This document shows, piece by piece, positions 36,317 to 45,186 of a stretch of 64,000 nt of DNA; the stretch's first letter is position 1; each line of letters begins with the position of its first letter. The notes beneath the pieces are model-generated. The model saw only the letters and a list, made by a program, of their open reading frames with translations. It was not told the origin of the DNA and ran no database searches. Origin of the DNA: Porphyra umbilicalis. Its lineage: Eukaryota > Rhodophyta > Bangiophyceae > Bangiales > Bangiaceae. Both the position numbers and the translations under genes were made by a program. The DNA lies in contig KV918830.1 of NCBI GenBank assembly GCA_002049455.2, positions 186,001 through 250,000 on the forward strand. The letters are read 5' to 3'.

Positions 36317-38480
36317 CTAGCCAGTCTTAAGATGAGATCCTGACCTCTTTGAGAACAGTACCTCGTGCTGACCACAGGGCAGCACGAATGCTACCTGCGG
36401 CACATGATGAGCTCGGGTCATCGCGACGCCAGCTTCTACGTCGATTGATACCAGCACGGGCTGTCCTAGGATAGAGAGCGCCATCGGTGGTAATTTCCAC
36501 TTCTCTACGGCGACGTGTAGCGCTCCGTCAATCGCTCCAATGAAATGCACACGAACTAATAGCTGGCATCAGAATCCGTCGCTTCGGATCTTGATTATTT
36601 TGAGCAGCCCTCTTTCTCCTCAGAAACGGATCAATAATGATATGTGTAAGTGCGTGGCCTTCCCGTAGAACGCTAGGACAGCATTAGGGGCCTGGCGTCC
36701 CCACAACTCCTCAGTAGAAGATCGTACAGTGTGCAGGGCTTTCTTCGGACGCCAGGTCACGTCGAAAGCAGACGAGAGTCACCCGTGTGGAGCTAGTCTG
36801 TGGAACTGAACAGTCTTCAGGGGCTTGCCACTCCAGCAGCCACGACGCAGGAACCTCATATTCGTCTGGCATTAAAAGCGGTCTCTAGAAGTGCTCGGTG
36901 TCCCTCCATCTCTGCATGGAGTACTCAGCGGGGTTCCGGCTGTTGCTCTGGCTTACCTCCTGCTTTGCCAGTTGGTGAAACTTTTCGAAGATCAGCTCTC
37001 ACACTGCTGGACCGAGCTGCACAAGAGGTAGCGTGCGGTACAGAAGCTTCAGTAATTTGTGAACTGCCGGGCCATTGGATGCACAATATCGCATCTTGTG
37101 CAGTGCTGAGTATTTCTAGGGCCAACGGAGTTTGAGCACGTGGCAGCTATGGGGAAGTCGAACACACCGAGGCACAAGTTCACCCTTACAACCGTATTCT
37201 CGCGCTTGAACGCGTCATACGCGGCGACACCGTCGCTGTTCATTCGCAGAGCATCATCCACGACACGCCTGATCAGAGCATCGGAGTTCGCTCCTGATGG
37301 CAGGTAGAAGAATGGTCGAACGGAGAATGCACAATCTTCCAATGATAAAGATGTATAGCCCCCATAGTACCCTTCCAAGCTCCCTCGACGTCTCTTGAAC
37401 ACGTTGATTTCATCTCCGTACAGAGATACATATAGAGTGTACGGATCCTTCTCTGGGAGCACATCGTTCGTTTGTTCAGCCACCTGGGACAGCTCTAGAG
37501 GCTGCAACTCTGTCAAAGCCGACCAGGAATCCTTCTCACGCTCGTCTGAACCCCGCACATCAATGACAAAAACTCCTCCGGACCGGTTGAACCTTAGCGT
37601 TAGCCTCCGATCGGCCATGAAGCACGCAGCCCAGTGCTCAGGGGGCTCGACGCCAGGAAAGACTTCGAAAAGCGCTGTCATGTATCCAACTCTGAGCGTA
37701 CTCTGACGAGCGTACGTTGATTCTTGGATGGGAACATCCCCATCGGGGGCAATGGCAGTGCTCTCCAAGCGGGCTTGAAGCGACGTAGTGCTGTAGAAGA
37801 AGATTTTGACAACACAGTCAATGTCATACCTGTTCCCAGCACGGAAGAAGGCAATCTGGAAGCTAAACCGAGCAGGATCTCTGGCGGCTACGGTTTGAAA
37901 GAACTCTGCGGGACGCTCAACGGTCCCTGCCCCTGAGCCCCCTTTGTTGTGGAACAGCGCTGCCGTGACAGAATCTCCAAAGTCACACTTGATGTGATCA
38001 GAGAACGGAATATATGACACCGTCACGTCGGGGAGTGTTCTTAATGCTTTCCCTTTGCCAACGGGTAGCTTTCGGGTCGTCACATCCCTTCGAATAGGCA
38101 CAGATAGCTTCAGCAGCAGCTTTCGCAGTCTTTGCAGTCGCCACCTCGATGGCCACTTCTCCTTCGGGTTAAAAGAGTTCTTGGCCTCCCGCATGACGTC
38201 GTAATGCCTGAAGGTGACACGAGCTCTGCCAAAGAGGTACCCGAAGCATAGAAACTCTCCGTGAGAAGTGAACTCGCCAGCAGAACTGTCCTCGTCACTC
38301 GAAATCTCTGTGTCCTCAGAGGGGCATCCTTGCCGCTCAGAGTCCGTCGACAAGGCAACCTCTGCATAGCCATCCGTTGCAGCCGCGGAGGGCATGTTTG
38401 TTTCGCTAAGAGGCTCAACACGCCCTGTGACGCTGCTGCTGGGTTCCTACACGCCGGTCGTGTCTACTTCAACAGGAGCG
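36317..38480 (-). pseudogene. CACTA/Tnp2-like transposase, copy B, internally deleted
   Basis: Read leftward, the N-terminal 450 residues are well kept (YAEVALSTDSERQGCPSEDTE ... FGRARVTFRHYDVM ... DPYTLYVSLYGDEINVFKRRRGS ... VRVNLCLGVFDFPIAATCSNSVG), including both Asp motifs. Near 37080 it jumps directly to sequence that in copy C lies about 640 bp further on, so the central part is deleted. The C-terminal part (LFVRVHFIG-like, then PCGQHEVLFSKRSGSHLKTG) is frame-damaged. Compare the intact copy C. Confidence 0.85.
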
Positions 38481-39468
38481 GTAGCACTCTGGGCTTCCAT
38501 ATGCATTAAGTTACCATTGAAAAAATGGAAAAAGGCCGCCCCTCGCGGGCCGCGCCTGCGAAACTTCATTTATTCGAGCCCCCAGCGAGAGCTGGCTGCG
38601 AGGCGACAGTAGGTGATAGAAGAGTGTCGACGAAAGCAGGTATCGTAGGCAAGCACGGTACTAGGGGCCGAAAAAGGGCACAAGTGGAATCGAATCGAGC
38701 TCTTGCGGTACGAGTGACAGAGCTCGGCGGTAACAAGAAGTGTGCAACCGGGCGACGAGGCCATCGGGATTGCAACAGGACAGGAAGAGACAAGGGGATC
38801 ACGCACAACGAAGCCAAGTCAATCGGTCGAAGGGTAGTAAGAGAGCAACATGCGCGCTTGACAAAATGCAGGACGTCTATGCACGCAAGATCAGTTTCGC
38901 ACGTGCCCGCAGTCCAGGTTCGGATACGGGCCGCTGCACTGGCCTCATCTGAGATCTCCCTTAGTCTGGTGACTACCCTCATGTCTATCCATGCGACAGG
39001 TTCAGAGCATTCGTTAAAGACCATCTTGCTTTCGCGAGGCTGATCGGATGGCAAAGAAGAAGTCAGATCATCCGCCAGATGATCCGACGGTCAGTTTGGT
39101 GCTCGGTCTTTTAATTTTTCCCGCGAACTAACCACCGAGCGGTCCAGGTCCGATCCTAATGTGACCCGCGGAACACTTCTGGAAAACACGGGGACTGAAG
39201 CGCAAAAATAGTTCCCAGGTCATTCTGACAAAAGGTTCTCTGTCTCATTCTATTCTAGTTGAAGGACCATATCAAGATAGATCCACGAAAGAACAGGAAG
39301 ACTATCCTGCTTCGTTCCTGAAATCAGTTCTGGATGATATCAGAAATCAGTTATCGCGACCACTAGGATCGATCTGGCTGCAGTCGAAAAACGATCCTTA
39401 GAATTTTCCTCAGGAAAGTTCGCGTTTGACACCAGGATTAAATAAGGAAGAGCAAGCAACGCGCTGTG

Positions 39469-39894
39469 TCCGTAATCAATCACTCGGAAAGAAGCAACCA
39501 CACTTTGCATGGGGTGTGCCTGCGGTCTGCCCGTCACGATAATGCGTTGCGCAAAGAAGGGGCGACCCTTCATGGCGTGGTAGATACGCAAAAACACTGA
39601 CCGGGGCACATGGAACCGTCTCTCGAAGTCCGTCTCGTCGTATTCGAGAAGACAGCCGTCCAATCCAAAATAGTCCCTGCAAATATCTGACAAACCTGAT
39701 CGACAATCACGGTGCTTGTCCGGCCGGCGGCCTGGCATCGGCCCAATGCACCGCCGCCGGCCGAGCCGCGACCGGTCGATGCGACGACGATAGCACCACA
39801 GCGCATGCATGTGGGCCGCCACCGCGATGGCAACTTCGCCGTCGATGGGGACCGCCAGCATCGCATCTGCAAAGAGGTCGAGTGGATCGTCCAT
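39469..39894 (-). pseudogene. PIF/Harbinger-type transposase, N-terminal part, cut by copy B
   Basis: From the ATG at 39894-39892 the frame reads MDDPLDLFADAML, then DICRDYFGLDGCLLEYDETDFERRFHVPRSVFLRIYHAMKGRPFF and VVASFRVIDYG. This is the order seen in Harbinger/plant-transposon-protein transposases (YF...FRRRFRM...LF..I, then QK..AALR.LAYG) just before the DDE core. The similarity ends at YG exactly where the conserved end of the CACTA-like copy begins; the catalytic core is not found in the window. The frame continues into copy B down to 39340 by chance. It is a plain DNA-transposon gene broken by a second element. Confidence 0.75.
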
Positions 39895-40941
39895 TGTGGA
39901 AAGAAGACGGTGTCGTCGACGGTGCCGTCGTCCCTGGACACCGGCGCCGAGACGCGCCTGTCGCCGTCACACAATCACGCCGCGGGGCACCAAAAGGACC
40001 TCGTCCCACTGCCCCCTCCGACAGACCCACAATTTTGTCCCATCTCCCGGCCCGCAACGTCCCCAACCCCCCGCCGCGAGCATGAACAGAAGCAGTCTCG
40101 CGAGGCTGCGGAAACCAGTGCCTGGGGATACCGCCACCGGGCCTGAATTCACGCTGTGCGCGCCACAGAGAGCGGCCGCGGAGCGACCCACCACACCCCC
40201 AATGTGCGTCGAATGGGGGGTCCTGAAATGGTCACACTCGTGCAGGCTTTTCTGGGTCTGGACAGTGATGGCCGAAATGGTAGACGGCCCCGGAAAGCGC
40301 TAGTACCAGGCCGTAAGATTTGAAATCTGATCATGCCACGTGAGCTCGTTTTTCGAAATAAGCTGAATCTGCAACAGCCAATGGCTCGCCAGGAAAATTT
40401 GGGGAGGACCGGGTCCCCCAAAATCGGTGAGAAAATGGGGGACGGGGGCGCCTCCCCCAATTTCTGACGAATGTATGTCTGTGGACTTACCCGATTCAGA
40501 TTAACTGTATTCAAGTTCTATCTGAGCGTTTTGGAGTGCCTGACGCTGCTGTGGGACCCGCGTCAAAATCGGAGGGGGGGGGTGGGATTGGGGTGGGATT
40601 CGACCGATCCTGCGTGTGTCCCCCCCCTCTCATGGATGACCTGGCCAGTGTTTGGGTCGGGCCCGTGATTGCGACGCTTCCAGCCAGGCTGCTGCTACCT
40701 GTCCTTGTCCGTCCTAAAGGTACACATAGGCTCTTGACTATGTAAATACTTCTTCTCATTGGACTGGTCGGATAGCAGTGATTGAACTAGTGTCTGAGCG
40801 TCTGCAAAGGGGCATATGAGTATAGCAGTCGCACCGGCATACTCGACTGTGGCGGTCACTGTGGCGCGCATCTTGCTTGTGTCTTGACACCTGCAGCGGC
40901 CGACGTGTGCTGTACCCACCGGTAGCCACCGGGCCTCGGGC
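39895..40941. other. no supported gene; foldback at 40395-40467
   Basis: No domain-bearing frame is seen. At 40395-40467 a nested foldback is present: outer arms AATTTGGGGAGG and CCTCCCCCAATT, inner arms GTCCCCCA and TGGGGGAC around an 18-nt A/G-rich loop. It could form a hairpin of about 70 nt or be an element end. Confidence 0.5.
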
Positions 40942-42207
40942 ATGGCCGTCGTCATCGCGTGCCGGTGGCCCGGCGCAGATGAGGCCACGCTCGTCTTTTC
41001 TGCTCAGGGACCCGACCGCGGATGTCCACGAGATCTCACCAAGCATGTGTGGCTTCAAGGAGACCTGGAGCTGCAGGTGTTTGACAACAAACATGACGCC
41101 GCGGCGTGGACGAACGCGGGGCTGCAGATGATGCCGCGGGGCGTGCAGGTTCCCTTACCGTCTTCATGTTCGGACCGTGCCGTTCGATTAATGCTGGGAA
41201 GTCGCTGCAGGTTCTTTAACCTGAGCACTGATCGTGGCTTGGAGCGCTTCTTTTCCGCGCTTCGCGACAGTGAAGGTGTTGGGCTGATGCGTACCAAGTG
41301 CTTTTCGTCATTGGCTGCGGCCCTGTCTTCAGTGAAGGTCGCAGCCCCCTCAACATCTACCTCACCCAGTCCATCTATGGTGGGCCTTCAAGTTCGAATC
41401 GCATCCAGTGCGCCGCACCGATCGGTGGGCATCGTACAAGCACCCGCTTCGCTTGGTCGTGGTGAGGGCCGGCCATGGGCCAGGCCTCCGCCTCCCCCGG
41501 CCTCCTACTGGTCCCCGACGGCAACAACCGGGGTCGGTGTCAAGAGGTCCCGCGCGGAGGGATCTTCCGGCCGTGGCGGCTGGAGGGTATCAGGTCATCG
41601 TCGACCTATCGATCCACACGCATCTCTCATCGTCTCCATGCTGGAGAGGGGTGAAAGTGTGTTTGTGACCGGCATCGCCGGGTCGGGCAAGACGACGATA
41701 CTCAAGAAGGTTCTGCCCTTCCTAGAGGTGCTCGACCCCAGGATGGGAGTCTGCGCGACGACTGGAGTGGCGGCCAGTCTCTTGGGTGGAGTTACGCTCC
41801 ACTCCTGGCTCGGGCTAGTGCCGGAGGTTGTTCTCGCTGTGGCCTCTGAGTTGGACGTGGAGGACATTGTAGCGCGATTGCCGCTCCCTGCCCGGCTTCG
41901 GATATGCAGCGCGCGCTTCCTGATCGTGGACGAGATCTCCATGCTGGATGCTGCGCTGCTGGATGTGGTAGACCGTCTCTGCCGCCACCTACGGAGAGCT
42001 CCTTCAACGCCGCTAGGGGGTATTGTCGTCCTTTTTTGCGGCGATTTTTTGCAGCTGGCACCTGTGCAAGGTCAAGGGGCCCTCTCTGGGCAGTTTTCTT
42101 TTCAAGCCGATGTGTGGCCGATGCTCTTCGGCCCGAGGGCTGTCGTTCTTTCGACAGCCGGCCGCCATGGTGCCGATGCTGAGTTCCGCTCCTTACTNCC
42201 CAGATAA
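40942..42207 (+). CDS. PIF1-like: PIF1-family DNA helicase, N-terminal half, cut at assembly N
   Basis: PIF1 helicases are 5'-3' superfamily 1B DNA helicases that act on forks, G-quadruplexes and telomeres. From the ATG at 40942 about 235 residues of unrecognised N-terminus precede the motor. Motif I (Walker A) is GIAGSGKTT at residues 244-252. The usual PIF1 VCATTGVAASLLGG-x-TLHSWLGL stretch follows. Motif II is LIVDEISMLD with D330/E331, and motif III is LFCGDFLQLAPV with D368. The frame breaks at the N at 42198, and nothing downstream resembles motifs IV-VI, so the second domain is missing from this assembly or the gene is truncated. No HUH Rep domain is present nearby, so there is no case for a Helitron. 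Confidence 0.85.
   Translation: MAVVIACRWPGADEATLVFSAQGPDRGCPRDLTKHVWLQGDLELQVFDNKHDAAAWTNAGLQMMPRGVQVPLPSSCSDRAVRLMLGSRCRFFNLSTDRGLERFFSALRDSEGVGLMRTKCFSSLAAALSSVKVAAPSTSTSPSPSMVGLQVRIASSAPHRSVGIVQAPASLGRGEGRPWARPPPPPASYWSPTATTGVGVKRSRAEGSSGRGGWRVSGHRRPIDPHASLIVSMLERGESVFVTGIAGSGKTTILKKVLPFLEVLDPRMGVCATTGVAASLLGGVTLHSWLGLVPEVVLAVASELDVEDIVARLPLPARLRICSARFLIVDEISMLDAALLDVVDRLCRHLRRAPSTPLGGIVVLFCGDFLQLAPVQGQGALSGQFSFQADVWPMLFGPRAVVLSTAGRHGADAEFRSLXPR
42198..42198. other. ambiguous base / assembly join
   Basis: The only N in the window. Helicase coding stops here and sequence character changes afterwards, so the flanks may not be truly contiguous. Confidence 0.8.
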
Positions 42208-43345
42208 TGTAGAGTCGTTACCAGAAACTTCGAGTAACAGACATATCACGGTCGACAAGGGTGACAGGCGCTGTCGAGAGCTCTCCCAGTCAACCGAGAG
42301 TCGTCACAAGCAGCCGAGATCAACAGAGTTATCACGGGCAACCAGGGCGACGGGCGCGGGCAACGGCTGGTCCAGTCAAGAGAAACTCGTCACAAGCAAC
42401 CTTCATCAAGAGGCCTCTGACGGGGGCCAGGGCCACGGGACGCGCGGTGCGGAGTCAAAGAGAGATGACGAGGGGTGCGGGACGCACGATGCCGAGGCAA
42501 CGAGAGGACAGTGGGACGAGGCCCTGCGGGCACTGGCTCTTCTGAGAGCAATGGCCCCAGTCCGGTGGACGTCCGCGACGGGTCAGTTCTCGTCATGAGC
42601 TCGCCCCTGAGATACCGCCACGCAGGCGCCAGACCCCGTCCAGTAAATGCATTTGTAGGTCAGGGGGCTCTGCCTTGTCGGGGCGCTGTCGCACTTGCCG
42701 CTGAAGCGCTCGCAAGAGTCCCAGGAGAAGAATTACTATGGCATCCAGTGGCAAGCGCGGACGGCGAGGGGACGCAAGAATCGTGTGGTCCAGACTAGCT
42801 GCACTCTCTCGCTGGGGGCCCCGGCGTGGATTGATCTCTGTGCAACTACAGACAATTGATGTTCCAATACGTATTTCGCCGCATCCGTCTGGGAAATTGC
42901 AAACGATCCGCTCCGATCGGTCCGGTCGACGAGATCTCGATTTGACCGGCGGCACCCTCCACCGTGGATCTGCCGCCACACAAACGCGCGTGGCGCCCGC
43001 AGATCCAACGGCCACGGAGGCCACGAGGGGACACCTCGATCGGGCACCGCAAGTGTCCGTCAGACCGTCATATCCCCGCGAACCGTCGAGGCAGCGCCCC
43101 CTCCTCCCCCCGAGCACATGCCACTGTTTGCTAACGCCAGCCGCACCGTCGTCCTACCGCGCACTGCCCCGCATCTCTTTGCCACCCGATCCGCTGTGGC
43201 AACGGCGTGCTCCCTTCACCCCCCGCGTGCGCGCTGTGGGCGTTCTCTTTTCATCATCGTAAGTGTAACCCGCTTGTTCCCCCCCCCCCCCTCGCCTTCT
43301 TCCCCCCCCCCCCCCTCGCCCGCCGCACGCTGTGTCTGGCACCAT
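42208..43345. other. no supported gene
   Basis: Only unsupported short frames. Long C-runs lie at about 43279-43290 and 43302-43314. Confidence 0.4.
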
Positions 43346-43350
43346 CGATC

Positions 43351-44312
43351 ACCCCCGAAAGGGTCGACATCGCACGGCACGTGGAAAGGGACGCCCCCCT
43401 TCCACGAGCTCCCCTGAAAAGGGTCGACGCTGCACGGCTCCCCGAAAGGGTCGAGACCGCACGGCACCTGGAAAGGCACGCCCCCCTTCCACGGCTCCCC
43501 TGAAAAGGGTCGAGCTGCACGGCTCCCCGAAAGGGTCGAGACCGCACGGCACCTGGAAAGGCACGCCCCTTCCACGGCTCCCCTGAAAAGGGTCGACGCT
43601 GCACGGCTCCCCGAAAGGGTCGAGACCGCACGGCACCTGGAAAGGCACGCCCCTACCACGGCTCCCCTGAAACGGGTCGACGCTGCACGGCTCCCCGAAA
43701 GGGTCGAGACCGCACGGCACCTGGAAGGGACGCCCCCTTCCACGGCTCCCCTGGAAAGGGTCGACGCTGCACGGCTCCCCGAAAGGGTCGACACCGCACG
43801 GCACCTGGAAAGGCACGCCCCCCTTCCAGAGCTCCCCTGAAAAGGGTCGACGCTGCACGGCTCCCCGGAAGGGTCGACGAATTGTCATGCCTTCGTCGCT
43901 GTACAACGACCGTCGTTGTGATCCCCCGAAAGGGCGGACCGTACACTGCACCCCGAAAGGGACGGCCAGTTGTGTCATCGGCGTTGTTTGGTCTTCGTGC
44001 ACGTCTATCTATCGGCCCTTCGGTCCCCTGAAAAGGCGTACCACACACGGTATCCTGAAAGGGAAGACCTGTAGTCTCATCGGTGTTTGACAGCTGCTGG
44101 CCCGGATCACCATCGTTGAGTCGGTCCCCCCGTGAGGGCGGACTGCGCACAGCACCCCGAAAGGGACGGCCAACTAACCCGAAAGGGACGGCCAACTGTG
44201 TGATCTATGGTGCAAGGAGCTCGCCACACCGCTACCTGCGTGCTCTGTGGCCTCCCGAAAGGGTTGGTTGTGATTCGCGTCCCGAAAGGGACCACGCACT
44301 CCCGAAAGGGAT
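43351..44312. repeat. array of short palindromes with GNRA-type loops, including an 84-87-bp tandem repeat
   Basis: About 25 copies of a compact palindrome occur: CCCGAAAGGG, CCCTGAAAAGGG, CCTGGAAAGG, CCCGGAAGGG and CCCGTGAGGG. The middle four bases are GAAA, GGAA or GTGA, all of the GNRA form, closed by 3-5 complementary pairs (up to GTCCC/GGGAC near 44278). From 43406 to 43885 they sit in a tandem repeat with unit starts at 43406, 43493, 43576, 43660, 43744 and 43829. On the minus strand the same words read Pro-Phe-(Arg/Gln/Gly), so a coding explanation must also be considered. The array lies directly upstream of copy C's large gene. Confidence 0.8.
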
Positions 44313-44378
44313 TGACGAATCGCGGAGCTACCCGCTAGTACGGGCAACAATCTATCGCTGGCAAGCCACACGCCGGAT

Positions 44379-44972
44379 ATGGATGGGGATCGGGACGCGA
44401 GCTGGTGCCGTGGCAGCGGTGGCGACCGGAGCGCGTCTGAAGACGCTCCGACTGAGAACGGGCCCAACAAGCGGCAGCGCAACGAGTCCCGGGGCGCGCA
44501 ACCTGCGATGTCGCAGGCGCAGGTGCTCCAGGCCGAAGCTGCGCGGGCGCAGCGTGTCGCTGCCCAGATGCGTGTGGCGGCCCGTGCCGCCCAGCGCGCC
44601 GAGGACCTCGCGCGGCGGTCTGCTGTGGGCCCCTCGCAATGTGATGCGGGCCAATCGAGCGGCGACGGTGGTGACGTCGGCCGCGGCCGTGCTCGCGGCC
44701 GCGGAAGATCCAAGAGGCAAAGTCGCGGGGCCGGCTCTCACATGGGCGGCGACGGACCCTCAGAAACTGTGGCAAGCCAAGGTCGCGGCAGACCAGCACC
44801 CGACCGTGATCTGGGAGCGTCATCACGGACCGGATCGGCGCCGGAGCACGGGGCGCGATATCTGCGACCGCCCCGAACCGCGCGATGCGGCGCCTGCATC
44901 TGCAGGGAGGTGGGGTCCCAGATGCTCCTGGCAACGCGGGCGCCAATCGCTGGCGTAACCGGCCTGCAGTAG
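44379..44972 (+). CDS. possible N-terminal exon or ORF of the copy C large gene
   Basis: From the ATG at 44379 the frame reads MDGDRDASWCRGSGGD, then an Ala/Arg/Gln-rich segment that could form a coiled coil (QVLQAEAARAQRVAAQMRVAARAAQRAEDLARR) and a Gly/Arg-rich tail (GRGRARGRGRSKRQSRG). It ends before the main frame of 45187 begins. I recognise no domain. It could be an upstream exon, a separate small gene, or a frame without function. Confidence 0.35.
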   Translation: MDGDRDASWCRGSGGDRSASEDAPTENGPNKRQRNESRGAQPAMSQAQVLQAEAARAQRVAAQMRVAARAAQRAEDLARRSAVGPSQCDAGQSSGDGGDVGRGRARGRGRSKRQSRGAGSHMGGDGPSETVASQGRGRPAPDRDLGASSRTGSAPEHGARYLRPPRTARCGACICREVGSQMLLATRAPIAGVTGLQ

Positions 44973-45186
44973 TGTCCGATCGCGCCTCGGTGCACGCCGC
45001 CAACGCATCTGGCGACGGCGAGCCACGGCCGTCGGCTGCCGCACTAGTGGGAGTGCTGCATGACGCGCGGCGGCCGCTGATTGGGCAATCCACAGGGGGA
45101 CTGTCAATGGCCCAGTTGCGGATGGTTCTGAGCGCACTTGAGATTGCCGGTCGACAATTGTTCCCAGCGCAGATCAATCGCGGACC

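Larger units (their letters stand above)
31400..39468 (+). mobile_element. CACTA-like transposon with JmjC gene, copy B (degenerate)
   Basis: Same layout as copy C: a large plus-strand gene with repeats then a JmjC domain (31490-35034), facing a minus-strand transposase gene (36317-38480), then a non-coding tail matching copy C up to GCGCTGTG at 39468 (copy C: 55403). Read inward from this edge the end is CACAGCGCG, and CAC is the start expected of CACTA/EnSpm ends. The left end is uncertain; the junction with fragment A lies between 31235 and 31490. By eye copies B and C are roughly 90% identical in the tail. Copy B is broken in both genes and carries an inserted inverted-repeat element. Confidence 0.75.

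Noticed and set aside
40942-42207. Helitron, based on a PIF1-type helicase
   Set aside because: No HUH Rep domain, no single Rep-Hel frame and no CTRR hairpin end seen.
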